Positions 23,958 to 37,000 of a stretch of 64,000 bases of DNA are shown in pieces. Numbering within the stretch: position 1 is the first letter of the stretch; each line of letters begins with the position of its first letter. Source of the DNA: Lantana camara (taxonomy: Eukaryota; Streptophyta; Magnoliopsida; Lamiales; Verbenaceae); assembly GCA_037501455.1 (NCBI GenBank), contig CM074865.1:39414501-39478500 (forward strand), written 5' to 3'. The translations under genes and the position numbers were made by a program. The notes below the pieces were generated by a model. It did not search any database, was not told where the DNA came from, and saw only the letters and a list, made by a program, of their open reading frames with translations.

Positions 23958-25902
23958 TGTTGGAAAACACGAACCAGAAAGCAGCGGAATTTAAAAAATT
24001 TTCCCAACAAAAAGATCTTGAACTCGCAATCGTGTATCCAAATTCTTAAGGATAGAAAACTTACTTTTCTTTTGTTCTTTCTTGAAGCGTTTCAAGCCAC
24101 CCAAGAACGCTCTTCTCGCGGCTTGATCCCCTCTCCTTGGTAAAGCTCTAATCTTCAAACTTCTAACTTGAAGTCTCTAGAGAAACTCCACCAACTTGAT
24201 CATAATCTAACTAGTAAGGATGCTAGTTCTCTAGTTAGTGTTTAAGCTTAACCTAGGGTTTTATTTTATCTTGGAGAAAGGAAGGTGTTCAACACATGAA
24301 CCAAGAATTGTCAATTAGCTCTAAGGGGAGCTCGAGCTCCCCTATATATAGGAGGGAAGTGGCCGAAAATTCCTAGTCCTTTATGGGCTAGGATTTTGGT
24401 CTCTCTCTCTCCTATTACTTGATCATCAAGTAATTTGACTTTGACTTTGAATTCTAATTCAAATCAACTTTCAAGAGAGCTAAAAATATCCAAACTATTT
24501 TTGGATAATTTTATACTTTATTTATTTAAAATAAATAACTTATTTTATCTAATTAATTAATTCATAATTAATTAACTAGATTATTTTTCTCCAAAATAAG
24601 ACTTTCCTTTTAATTCAAAATTAAACCAAAGTCTATTAAATAATTAACACATTTAATTATTTAATATATATCATATATATACATATACACGTGTGAGGCA
24701 CGTGTCCCAAGGACACGTGCTCCTCACGTGACCCACACGTGTGATTTCACACGTGTGGAACCCTTTAGGCCCGATTAACTCGTTTAATCATTTTAAAGCC
24801 TCAACTCATGTAACCAAGTTGTTGTGTGTGACCCTCTAGGTTCTCAATTCAATTAGCAGTGACCCTAATTAATTAATTCACTAATTAATTAATCAGTCCA
24901 CAGATTAAACGACCATAGTCTAGCAATAGGTGTTTAACCCCTAGCTGAATTGGAATGTTCGGATTCGACAGAACCTTTAAGTCATTGATTCATGTGAGAT
25001 ACAATCCTCCTACTTACTATCTCTCAACCAAGATCTAGGGTAAGGGAATAATTAGAACCCTAATAATCCGGTCTTAAAGCTAAGTGCATTTCATATCCAT
25101 TTGATCTCAATCCAAGAAACCCTTTTCTTGATGTCTTGATCTACTGCCTTGGCCAAGGACTCCATATGGCATATGAATGACTTACACAATAAGAGATCAC
25201 CTTGCAAATGCAAGTGTAGGTCCTTTCTTGATTCTCATTCACTTTCATGAATCACTTGTGCAACCCCAGCATAAGCCTTGAATCAGTTGTCTAAGGCGAC
25301 ACCCTTTAAAGCTTATACCTAAGACTACAGAGTTAACTCATAAAGTGACAAGGAACCTCAAGTCTAAGGATCACTTAATCACATCAATGACTCGTGAGAT
25401 ATTTCCTAATCTGGAAGTTTCCATTTCCTGAAATATAAACTTCCTTTCCCATTTAGGAATCTTCTCACACGGGGCACCTCAGTGAACTTACTTATTAAAG
25501 TAAGCACCCTCATGTATCACGCACGTATCAACTATACACTTTGCACCTCCATGAAACAAGGTGGTCCTTCTTAAGGGCGTGATCCCACAAGCAAGCCTTA
25601 GAGGAGTCAGGTTGACACTCCCACTGTCTGTAGGACTCATCAGCTTGGAGTATTTTACTAATCATGACTTATGTGATATAGGGCTCGTTTCATGAACCAT
25701 TTCACCTAAATGGTAGAGTCCTAAAGTCATCAGGATTAGGGGAGTTCTCATACATGCACAGCTAAAGTAAACGCATACCAAACAAGAGCATATAAAGAAG
25801 TGTTGCCTAAATTCGTTATTTCATTCAAAGATTGTCTGTGATACCAGGAAAGTCCCAAAACGGATTATGACTAATCGGCTTTCTAGGGCACTATTCCTAA
25901 CA
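23958..25902 (-). mobile_element. Copia 5' LTR (right)
   Basis: 1945 bp, the partner of 16398-18342, with the same termini. It holds the promoter of the element (TATA box 24342-24351, palindrome 24324-24343). TSD TCAAG follows at 25903-25907. Confidence 0.95.
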
Positions 25903-25907
25903 TCAAG

Positions 25908-27184
25908 TAGAAACTGTAAATGCGCACATAATTCCGAAGCAACAAATGAATGCGTAGCACCAGGGTCATACAAGACCTTAACTGGCGTGTTAAGAATGTG
26001 CACGATACCTTCTACAACAAACGAAGGATCAACCTCCTCCTTACCATCCAAAGCATAAGCTCTGCCTCTGACCACCGGTTTGTTCGTCGTACCCACCACT
26101 GCTTTTCCTTTATCCTGGACCCCAAATCTCCTGATCTTGTGCGGGCAACTATCCATCTGGTGCTCAGGGGAACCACACGCGAAACACTGTCCAGCTTTCT
26201 TGCGACAGTTCTCCTCAGTGTGTCCCGTTCGGCGACAATATCTACAAACAATTTCCTCTGGACCTGGCTGAGGTGCTCTCTGTTGTTGTGGCGCCTTCTG
26301 ATACTGCTGTGGCGCTTTCTGCTTCTGTGCTTGCGGTTTCGGTGGAGCGTTCTGCTGCTGACGCTGTAGTGTTACCATTGGCCTCTTTCCAGTTCCTTGG
26401 AGAAAAGATCCGGAAGGTGGCTTACTCCCTTGATAAGGCTTAGGGTTAGAAGGTCCTTGACGTGCAGTAGTTATCTTGATCTCCTTGTGTGCAGCTTCAA
26501 CCCTTAGCGCTCTATCAACAGCACGATTGTAGGTTTCTATGTCCAAAGAAGCAAGTGCCAACCGAAGTTCAGGCTTCCGTCCATCGATAAACCTTTTCGT
26601 CTTGCGACGCTTGTCAGTCAGAATATGAGGCGCATACTTGATCAGCCTCACAAACCTAGCCTCATACTCCATCACATTCATAGTTCCCCGAACCAAGCTC
26701 ATAAACTCAGCCTCTCGTACATCACGAGTCACTTGAGGCGTGTACTTCTGCTGAAACTCTCTGATAAACTCATCCCAACTTGCTTCAACGTTATTCTCAT
26801 TCCACATATGCTGAACGTGCTTCCATCAATTGTATGCAGCTCCTTCCATAAGAAAAGTAGCATACCGAACTCTTTCACGATCCTCTGGGTAGATCTCCAT
26901 AGCCTCGAAAATCTTCTCAAGACTGGTAATCCAATTCTCAGCCTTTATGTCGTTCGGTTCTCCATAGAACTTAGGTGGATTCATCCTCAGAAATTTTTCC
27001 AGTGACCTTTCATTAGGAGGATTATCTCTCGGTGCACAAGCCCTCATAAATTGTCGTAGCACATCCCTTAATTCCGGAGTTCCTTCCCGTTCAGGGGGTG
27101 GCGTGACTCTCTTTGGGGCGGTGTTACATCTCTTTGGGGTGGCAGTGGTGGTACACGATTCCGGGATGCTCTTCTCGGTGGCAT
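25908..27184 (-). pseudogene. Gypsy B gag and protease start, disrupted
   Basis: Gag begins at ATG 27184 (MPPRRASRNR, a start typical of plant chromovirus gag). A frameshift near 27075 moves to FMRACAPRDN..., which stops at 26826-26828 in place of one of the paired tryptophans of the gag core (AYN-stop-WKHV). The open part (26807-25908) holds the rest of the capsid domain (EFMSLVRGTMNVMEYEARF), a Q/P-rich linker, two CCHC zinc knuckles (CRYCRRTGHTEENC; CFACGSPEHQMDSC) and the start of the aspartic protease (LYDPGATHSF). It is broken after LQFLLD by the copia insertion; the protease continues at 16397. The residues read past 25907 are copia LTR sequence. Confidence 0.92.
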
Positions 27185-28000
27185 GTTGTTACTGAATTCA
27201 CAAGCATTCAGATACATATATTCGATGCATGACATATAATGATTCACAGAATCCGTAACCACGTATTCACATTCCCACGTAGTCACATATAAGTATGAGA
27301 ACAACACATTCCCATATCAACATATCAGCAAAGATTCAAGATTTCCAAACATATCATATAATCAGAAACAGCTGTCAGACAACATGTAAACAGGAACAGA
27401 AGCTCGGGTAACATATCAACATATCAGAAACATGTATAACATATCCCAAAACATGATGAACATGTAAAACGGGAACAGAACGTGTACTGTCATATCAACA
27501 AGAACTGTAACATGATCAGAAGCATGATCAACATATCCAACAATAAGAATATCAGCATGCTATCAATAAATGAAATGGCATGATCCTATCAACGGTCCTA
27601 ATGGTATCTTGAAGCAACTCTAAGACTCATGCAATGACAGTTATGGAAAGCAGTAAACAGATATCCAACATAAAGCCGAAAGTGTTATAACTGTGCAAGG
27701 TTTGGTAAAATTTACTACAGGCCACATGTTAACAGTATTAATTCAAAATGGGGAGGACCCGATACTATCGAGTTGACTCCCTTACAGGCCTTACCAATCC
27801 GTCCAACCCTGCTGAAAATAACCTAGTAGGTACCAAGTCATCTGAACCGTCATCCGTGGTGCCAAAAGTCGGGGATCATCTACCAAAGCTATACATCCCC
27901 TCATCCAAAAGTCAATCCTGAACTGTCCCGGCTATACGTCCGCCATCCATAGATAGTATATATGCGTCAGTTCTATATACAGAAAACCTCCTATCAGCAA
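27185..28000. other. Non-coding leader between extra ORF and gag of gypsy B
   Basis: About 0.8 kb with many copies of short A/T-rich words such as AACATATCA and ACATGTAA and no supported reading frame. The size is unusual: in elements C and D the PBS-to-gag distance is only a few hundred bases. Confidence 0.6.
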
Positions 28001-28680
28001 TCAACCCTGATAATTGTGGTCCAAAGAACCCCTGGTGGTGTCATCAGGAACAGCAACGACCTCACCCTGTCCGTGTCCTGTTGGCTCATCTCCGCCATCA
28101 TCATCATCATCAGATCCTCCATCGCCTCCATCAGACTGCTCCTGCATAGGCTCGGGCTCCTGAGAAGCCTGACTGACATCCTGACCCTCGACCTCCTCAA
28201 CTGCCTGCTCATCGGATAAGTGATAGGTATCATACAGGCGAGCTCTCACGGGGCACGGTAGTGCTGGTGACGCTCCATAGAGGTGTCGCGATCAATAGTC
28301 ATCTGCATAAGATCTGCCTCCAGCTCAGCAATACGAGCAGCCCTCTGATCAGCAATATGAGTCATCTCTGCAGCATGCTCACGAGCGATGTCCCTATCAA
28401 TCTGGTACTGCAGTGACTGATCCTGATGGCGCATAGACCCCAACCTGACCTCACGGGTCCTCTGATACTCCTGAAAGTAACCATCTCTCTCAGACTCGAG
28501 ATAGTGCACAACTCTGTTAGGATAGGAATACCCAGGCCTGCCACTGTTCCTAGACCTGCGCCAGGTGTAGAAACGAGTGCCTCCACGGCGAGAAACTGCC
28601 ACAGTACGCTGGGCCTCAAACTGCTCAAAGAAAGCCTCATCCATCTGCTGATTAGGATCCTGGTGTAGCTGAACTGCCAT
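28001..28680 (-). pseudogene. Extra ORF upstream of gag in gypsy B (coiled-coil, acidic tail), one frameshift
   Basis: From ATG 28680 (MAVQLHQDPNQQMDEAFF) a 144-codon frame runs to 28246. A second frame continues directly from about 28249 to 28001, so a single frameshift probably splits one protein of roughly 225 residues. The first part is rich in charged residues; its end (HAAEMTHIADQRAARIAELEAD) looks like a coiled coil. The second part is acidic, with a run of five D after GGS. It resembles neither gag nor pol. It lies between the PBS and gag, where Ogre-type Tat elements carry an extra ORF, but this element's pol is chromovirus-like. No function can be assigned. The upstream extension to 28815 is leader. 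Confidence 0.55.
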
Positions 28681-28845
28681 AGCTAAACAGAAGATACCAC
28701 AGATATGAAATCCAGATAACAGAACCATGCAATCCCCAAATATCCTGTCTCGATGCAATATGAGAATGATCCTGGATGCAATGCGTGAACAATCCATGAT
28801 GCAACATGAGAGCATAGGTTAAGTCTCTTCTTACTTAACCAGATA

Positions 28846-28856
28846 CTCTGATACCA
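28846..28856 (-). other. Gypsy B primer-binding site
   Basis: Minus-strand TGGTATCAGAG, eight bases inside the 5' LTR end at 28865. Primed by initiator tRNA-Met. Confidence 0.9.
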
Positions 28857-28864
28857 CCTCAGGT

Positions 28865-31800
28865 TGTAACGCCCCCACCCGTACCGGAACAAGAGGAGAG
28901 CGGCGTCTCAACCCCCGCACTGAAGCACCTCTCAAGTAATGGTGTGAGCCATCACTCAAGAAATACTCCAGCGAACGGCTGTCTATCTCAGAACTATACA
29001 TGTAAACGATGTGGCTATGTAGCTGAAAATCAGAGTATTTTAAAACTTTTCAAAACATGTGCATGATGGCATGTAACAAGCAAGAACATATTGATCGTGT
29101 AAGAGAGACTCGGCATATCAGAACATGTAACATATTCACATATAAGTACCGATATAGCAGAGTTCAATGTATCGGTAACAAGGTAGCAGAAAGAGTATAA
29201 CAAAGATACTCGAGTATTCAGAAACACATACAGAAACATAAAGTGATGCAGCCATAAAACATATGCAGGACACAAAAAGGAAGTAATACTAAGTCCTGAC
29301 TGAAACAAAAATGGCAATCTAGAGCTTCAAGATACCTCTAGACTGCGGCTGCAAGACCTGAAACCACGAGGCAAGAAAACGGGAGAGGTATTAGTCAAAA
29401 GGACTAAGTGAGGGAATACTTTAAAGAAAGTACTGAGTGATAAAGAACTTGGAGTAAAGTTTAGAACTGTTAATGCAATGCTTTAAAGAAGAACTTGAAA
29501 CAAGTTCGGTTGATAAAACTCTTTGAATGTGATGCTGTAAAAGAATGCACGTTATAAAACATTTTCATGAATGCTATCACACGCGCACACATATGCTGTT
29601 GATGGTTCATAGTTCTTTCATAAAACGGGATAAGGGTAAAGTGAACTTTTCCAGATATGAACCATCCTTTATGAAACAGAATTTTGCCCGCAAGCTAGGC
29701 TCCTCCATCCTTACTCCAGAAAACATGATTTGGTAGAGCATCGGACCAGGGTCAACAATAATTCCACGTATAGTAGAGTATCGGACCAAGATCAACAATA
29801 ACCCCACGTAAAGTAGAGCATTGGACCAAGATCAACAACAACTCCGCACACAGTAGACTATTGGACCAAGGTCAACAACAACTCTTACCAACACATACAA
29901 ACATGCACCATCCTCCACCGGTTGTCACTTCGGGTAGCTAGCCCTAGGCGACCTGTAAACATGTAATGGGAACAGATTTGCTGTCCGTTCCCAGACAGAT
30001 TGTCCTGACTTAACAAACCTCCTGTTAAAAGTCGGTGTCAATAGTCTAAGTGTGGCGGCCGGTATTGGTGATGTCATTGGCGCTCACCTCCCGAGCATCA
30101 CCTCCACACATAACCGCCGGGCCCAAACTGTAAACTGTATGCTTGCATTTAAGATTAGTAGTGACCAGAGTATCACTCCAGTATGCTAACTATAACATGT
30201 GAAACTGTAACTGTAACATGTGATGGTGTCTGTAAAACATATGATTCTGTCTGAAAACATGTGATGCTATCTGTAAAACATATGATTCTATCTGAAAACA
30301 TGTGATGCTATCTGTAAAACATATGATTCTGTCTTAAAACATGTGATTCTGTTTGTAAAACTGTACTTTGAAACATATGCAGAACATGTAACTGTCTTTG
30401 AACAAGAATGCAGAACTTTGGAAAACATGTGTTGTAGATCAAGATATACTATCAAAGTATGAATGATCCTTTCAAGAGAATGTCCCGATAAAAGGGATAG
30501 TTCAAAACGAGGTTTAGCTTTGAATTTCAAAACATATGATACGATAGTATAATCGTGGTTCCAGTTAGAAAACATTTATAACTTCACCTCACCTAATAGT
30601 ATCAAAGGTAGGTAGACAGATTATGCGGTGCCCTGGGGATCCCAGTGCTCAACTTTAACTCCTGTAGGTGGTGTACTAGAGTGAGCTTAAGAACTAAGAC
30701 CCACTACTAACCAAGATGCATATGGAATGCATGAAACAATAAACAAGGAACATGTAAAGAACATGTAACACAAGAGAGTAATACCATTTAAGGTATCCAA
30801 GAGAGGTAACACACAAAGGAATACGTCAAAGTGAGTTACTCTTAACGTGAGACTATGATCTTACTATAACCGAGTAAGCTTTAGTCAAATTATGAATCCT
30901 ATCGCAAACCTTAAGTTATGAAAGAAGTCCACGAAAGAAAACACATTTTGAAAACACATTTTAAACCCTGGATATGGAAACCCTAGGTGCAAATGTCTAT
31001 AGAGAAAGCACAAGTTTTATTTCATATTTACAATTCAAAAGCACTATTCAAAAGTACTATTCAAGATTACTATTCCAGATTACTATTCATGATTACTATT
31101 CACAGGTTACTATTCACATGTCGGGTCAAAGGGTCGGGTCAAACCCTTACTATACACTCACACCCACACACACGGTACACACACACACCATGCACGTACA
31201 CACACACACACGGCATGCACACACACACACACCGTAATTAAATTATGATCTTGATTATAACCTATAGTTTCAAGTTCATGTTATAATAATCAAGAGTGAT
31301 CTAGGTTAAAGGTATAACCTATGGTTAAGAGATCCAATTAAGGCATAAGATCAAGTTATGAAACACTAATCTATCTTAGGTTATAACATGTGACACTATT
31401 AAAGTGTATAACATATGATCAAGGCTCTATTCCATTAATCCATATCATAACTTAAGCTCAATTCATAATTCAAGAATCATATAACAATGTGACAACATGT
31501 CACAACATATTTCATATCATATCATGAACCTTTAGGCATGTAACATGTAACAATTTAATTCAATATCAACATGTAACAAGTTGTGACATAAGTAATTGTA
31601 AATCACTATTCCATTAGCTAACATGCATGAACATAATTCAAATTCCATAATCATGCATCAATTCTCATAATATAACAACCATATCACATGATCATAGCAT
31701 ATACTAGAGCAATTCATAACATATTCAAGCATATGCTAAATAATTAAAACATATAAACATCTATTGAAACATATCATGAAAACTATATAATAAATGCATA

Positions 31801-33133
31801 AAATAAAATCCTATATGGCTTAGGGAAGACCCTAAGACCCAACCTAAACATAATATAAACATACCATAACATAAAAATATAAACTAAACTAAACATAACA
31901 TAAACTAAAGCATAAAAAATAAAACAAACCTAGCTCTAATGGGGGGGGGGGGGGGTGGCCGACGGCAAAGAGGGGGAGAGGGAGAGAAGAAAGGGTGTTG
32001 TCAACACAACTTTGAGCAAGGATTCTAATGCCATGAGAGGGGTATTTATAGTTGTGAAGAAGCCCCTCACCTTGCAAATAGAGATGGCTTAGGGGTAGGA
32101 GAGCAAAACAAGAGTTCATCCACTTGTACTTTCTAGAAGCTTTAGGGATTATGAAGGTAAAAATGGGACTGCTGGGGGTATTTCTATAATTTCGTTGCCC
32201 AAGACTCGAGGATAAGTGGCTGGAAGTATAACCATTCCGAAGGCAAGAAAATTAGCTTCGAAATGCATATTCATTCGTCGAAATCGGATTTACCGTTTGA
32301 AAGATACATTAGTTTTAGTGAATAAAAGTTTTGAGCTCGAAACTCAACACGAGTGAAAAACAACTTTCTAGAATGATTTTCAAGTCCGGATTGTTTCCAA
32401 AATTCAAGAAATAAATTGAGAAGCGTTTTGAGTCCAAAATCGACTATAAAACGTTTTGCCGTTAAAAAGTTGAAAACGTAGGATGAATAGTGAATTCTTA
32501 CGTACAAGCGTACGCTTCAAAATTTCAAGCTAGGGTTTGAATCAAGAGTTGTAAAACATCTCAAAAATCTTAAAATAGCTCAAGTAGTGCAAATCCGAAG
32601 AGAAAACATTTTCCGAATGAAAACCGTTCGTAGAAGGAATAGTGAACTAGGGTTTTCGAAAACATTTTCAATAAAACAAAGTTCCGGAATGGATTTCCAA
32701 GCCAAGAGTGATTTCAAAAGACTCGTCTCGTCTCAAGGATCGATTCGACTGTAACTTGGGTAGGAAAAGGTATCAGAATCAAAAGCTTATTTTCTGATGA
32801 ATAGTAACTTTGGTCGGTAAGTTCCAAAAATACCCTTATGGTTCAAGAAAGACTTTCTGAGTTCGGGAAACAAGTTCAAACGATTGGGAAACATGTGTGA
32901 TGAACCTCTAGGGTTCGAGTAACAATATGAGCAAGGTAGGCTCGGGTTATGAATAGTAAACTATATCAAAGGTCAAGAATTCCCCCTTAAAACATGTCAG
33001 AACATATACGAGCACAAAGTTCATGTAAGAATGCAATGCATGATGATTCAAAAAGTTGGATCACGGTCTATAAACGCTTTACCAATGCCCTTAACTTACT
33101 GTTTTCATCCAGGCCCTGTTTTGGGCTGTTACA
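28865..33133 (-). mobile_element. Gypsy element B 5' LTR (complete, 4269 bp)
   Basis: Minus strand TGTAACAGCCC...GGGGGCGTTACA. The part 30581-33133 is duplicated at 10594-13147. Features include a TATA box at 32043-32051, the ACTATTCA repeat block (about 31035-31120), a CA microsatellite (31160-31232), a run of 15 G (31941-31955; 7 G in the other copy) and repeats of a ~50-bp unit containing GGACCA(A/G)GGTCAACAA (29745-29890). It is inserted into the gag of element C. Confidence 0.92.
32043..32051 (-). promoter_or_regulatory. TATA box in gypsy B 5' LTR
   Basis: Minus strand CTATAAATA, about 1.08 kb from the LTR start, equivalent to 12057-12065. As this is the 5' LTR it would drive the element's transcript. 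Confidence 0.7.
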
Positions 33134-33789
33134 ACCTGAATAGCCCTCTTGGTAACTTTATCCCAAGTACTAACATTGACAGCCTGAAGTGCTCTCTAAA
33201 TATCCTCTCGAAGCCCATGAAGGAATTGACGGGCTCTGTGTGAATCAATGTCAGTGATGTGGGTAGCATAGGAAGCAAGTCTCTCAAACTCCAGAATGTA
33301 GTCCTCAACAGATTTGGATCCCTGCTTCAGCTTAGAAAACTCCTGAAGCCTGCGCTCTCATGCACTATGAGGTATAAACTTCTCATGAAACTCATGCACG
33401 AAAGTCTCCCAAATGAACCCCATGCCACTCCTCTCAAGTCTAGATCGAACTCCCTTGAGTCAGTTAGTTGCCTGCCCCTGAATGAATCGAGTAGTACAAA
33501 CAGCCTTATCCTAAGAACTCCCTGGGCAAATCTCCTCAATACCACTGATCTCAGCTAACCACTCCTAAGCCTTGATATCATCTCTTCCAAACCACTTAGG
33601 AGGGTTGTTGTTCCGAAACTCCCTATACATAGCTGAGATATCACCATCAACGGGTGGTGCCTGCTGCCTCTGATTCTGTTGTAACTGATTGAGAAGTGCC
33701 TAAACAATGTTCTCTGCGTTCTGTGGTGGTGGCGGAGGCCGATTAGGCGCATCCGGGGAAACCTCTCAATCACGGCGTCTAGGAGGCAT
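33134..33789 (-). pseudogene. Gypsy element C gag fragment, interrupted by gypsy B
   Basis: On the minus strand the frame starts at 33789 (MPPRR). It shows capsid-domain words in several frames: MYREFRNNNPPKWFGRDD, then FVHEFHEKFIP, LQEFSKLKQGSKSVEDYILEFERLA and ARQFLHGL. Several in-frame stops interrupt it. It ends at 33134 where the gypsy B LTR begins. The rest of element C, beyond gypsy B, is not recognisable in the window. A gag role is clear from homology to the other gag copies here. Confidence 0.85.
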
Positions 33790-34058
33790 CCTAAAGATCT
33801 CAACAATTCCAGTACAGGTATATGCATGTCGATCAGTAAATGCTCATGTCACTTAATAAATCAAGCAAAGCACCAAATAAATGAAATACTTCACGTAATG
33901 AAAATTCCTCAAGGTGATGGAAATTAAAATGCATAGCCTATCAAACTGTGATGTACATGCACACATAACCAAGTTGTCCAATGCCGTACAACCTAGACAG
34001 ACTCAACACGACACTAGAGCTCGGTTTTACAACCTAGAGCTCTGATACCACTTAAGGA
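33790..34058 (-). other. Leader and primer-binding site of gypsy element C
   Basis: Minus-strand TGGTATCAGAG at 34040-34050, eight bases from the LTR end at 34059, followed by a ~250-bp leader up to the gag ATG. There is no extra ORF here, unlike gypsy B. Confidence 0.85.
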
Positions 34059-37000
34059 TGTAGCACCCCAGACGGAGGATACCACATCCCCCGCACTAGG
34101 ACTCAGACTCGGTCATGAAATAGGAAGTCCATGCCCGAATTCGAATCATAGCGAACGGGAGACCAACTCACACACTATGCTAGGCGGATCTAACTCGACA
34201 GACTCAGAGTGCAAAAGCAATTCAAACATTCAAAACAAGATAACGGAAGCATTTAAATCAACATTCAAAACAAGTGACGGGTTCAACTAGCATAGATACC
34301 TAGTCCCGAATATCAACAAGCATAACAGGTGACGGGTTCAACTAGCATAAATACCTAGTCCCGAATATCCAATCAACATAATGTACTAATCATCAAGTGC
34401 CACATAGGGCTACAGAAAGGTAAAGTATAATCTCAAGTCTACAAGTCATGACATAAGTAAAGTGTATGAAAGACAAATGCAACTAGAAAGGCTAGACCGA
34501 CGAAGTACAACTCAAATGACTCACTCCCGCCTAGTAAACGCCAACAGACATGCAACTAAAAGTTTAAATGAGGGGTCAGTCAACTTGACCGAGTGAGGGG
34601 GCTAACACATACCCACAATATATATATACAGAGCATAGCACAGAATAAAAGGAGGGAATCGTGAACCGGAGATAGGTGTTGCATACCAAAGACATTTCCA
34701 AAGTACCCAAAAGATAGATATAGAAATTTTAGAAAATATTTCAGAAACTCTATCTCGATTCATGATTCCCAGACAGAATAGATCACATGCTCGGCGAGTA
34801 CGAGCTTCCAACCTTTACTCCTCAGAACATAAATCCAAAATCAATCCATCCACTACACCAGTGATGGAGGAGATGTACTGTCCCTAAACCATCTATAATA
34901 AACCGTCTCAAATAGACTCACCCTCAAGGGGTAGCGAACCCACAAGAGTCCTCCCCGGCCTTAGTCAAAGGCTCAAGACACCACACCTTCCCTACAGCAC
35001 AGGTCGTGTGAAGATATCTCAAATGGAACTAAGCAATAGATAAATACCCCGACGGCCCTAACCGTCCCGGGGGATCCATTACCCGCAGCTCCTAGGATCA
35101 ACAACAGAATAGAACGTACGCCAATCTTTCATGGCAATCTCGCTACATAATCAGAACACAACTGTTTTTCCAAAATAGCTTACATATGCCTCAAAAACGG
35201 GTTCATATATGTATATTCCTACGCGATGGAACTTTAAGCCTCATAACCTCCACCCACGCAGGACGCACGCAAAATCATAAACATATCATATCCAGCACAT
35301 ACATATCTAAAGTAGAGTATACTCGCATGCAAGGGTAGAAATCAGCATGTAAAGGCCATAGGTCGCATAACTATACAAAATCCTAAACCTCACCTTGTGC
35401 AAGTAGAGTCTGAGAGTGTGAAGGGCCAAACACTCTAAACCTCGGGCCCACCGGCACCACCAAACTCTGTGACAAGACATACAGAAGCCCAGACTTAAAC
35501 TCTATATGAACCAAGTAGGACGCACGACGTATCAAGAGATGAATGATATGTAATATGGAATGAAGTGTACACATAGGTCACGTAGCATAGTTCATATATT
35601 CCACCAAATCATGCAATTAAATGAGGTGTTTAAAGTTTGGAAATGTAATTACAGTCATATCATAGCATATAATTCATAAATCAACTCAAACAGATTAAGC
35701 ATACACGGAAAAGACAAGTATTCACATGAATTCATTCAATTAAACGAAGTACTATCATCAAGGATTACAATTGAAGTCATATCATAACATATAATTCATA
35801 AATCAACTCAAACGGATCAAGCAACCACGGACAAGCATGCATAGAGGGGGCACAGAGGCCTGGGAATTGCCATTCCCACGCATAGCCTTGCATGGGAACA
35901 GTCCTTCCCGCAACCTCCCCAGCGAAGCTGGGAACGGCCGTTCCCAGCACAAGGCTTAAATAGGAATGGTCCTTCCCATCTTCGGTGATGACGTCAGACC
36001 TGGCTGGGAAGGGCCATTCCGGGCTCATGGCCTGAATGGGAACGGCCGTTCCGGCCAGATCTGGGCGTCTGTCTTGTGCAGATTCAAGCAAGCTTCGGAA
36101 GAAGACAACCATCGCAAAAAATGGCCGATTTCACACCATTTAAACCATAAAATTTCCACGAAAATCATATGTATTATCACATAAATCATGCTTATCATAT
36201 AAATATCAATTTAGCTCAAGAACAAAGGTCATTTTGGCCAAAACTCATGCAACCCATTTTCATGAAAATCAAGCTTCAACCATGACAAGATGCATTCAAA
36301 CTCACTCCTTATCGTACCATTAGAACTATAGCACATATTCAACATGGAGAAACACATATTCATACTCAAGAACTCAAGGATTCACCATTAGAGTCATATT
36401 CTTCAAGTTGGGTATAAATCACCATTTTCACAAGACTTCCTCATACAAGTTCATACATTCAATTTCATTCTAAGATTCATGGATAGAAATGAAATACACA
36501 TCAAGGGAAATTCGTAGCTTACCTTGGCTCTTGAAATGATGAAGAAACAAGGGAGATATGAGCTCTTGAAGGTGTGGAATGGCTTAAGTCTTCATCCTAT
36601 CTTGAAGCTTCTCCATGGCTGTCACAATGAGGCTATTTTGAGGTTTGAAGTGAAATGAGAAAGGGGATCTAGGTTAGGGTTTCAAGATATAAAATGAGGC
36701 TAGAGGCTTTATTAGGATTTGGGCTCAAATAAATGACTTTCGGCCCAATAGGTCAAAATTAAAAGGTTCAAGGTCTAAACGGTTTCCGAAAGATATAATG
36801 TAAATTCCATTTGATCAGAATCACCGAATCAAGTCCAATGGTGGTGTCGGAATTTGAATTCGAATTCCCGAGCTCATATCGGTCCCAAACGCACCAAAAA
36901 TTACCTAATTTAAATTAGGCCCAAACTTCTAAAAGTTGCAAATAGGCCCAAGTCGTATTTCAATTCAACACCAACAATTAAATTCAAGTAGCCACATTTC

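Larger units (their letters stand above)
16398..25902 (-). mobile_element. Complete Ty1/copia element, coding-defective
   Basis: A 9505-bp element with two 1945-bp LTRs, TSD TCAAG on both sides, a PBS for initiator tRNA-Met next to the right LTR and a polypurine tract next to the left LTR, so it reads on the minus strand. The 5.6-kb interior contains a ~2.2-kb untranslated leader and a heavily degraded gag-pol. The LTRs differ at only about 16 positions (0.8%) with no indels, so the insertion is young, yet no long reading frame survives. It was probably mobilised in trans. It splits gypsy B gag-pol. Confidence 0.95.

Noticed and set aside
25950..26369. Plus-strand ORF opposite gypsy B gag
   Set aside because: Shadow of the gag zinc-knuckle and Q-rich linker frame on the minus strand.
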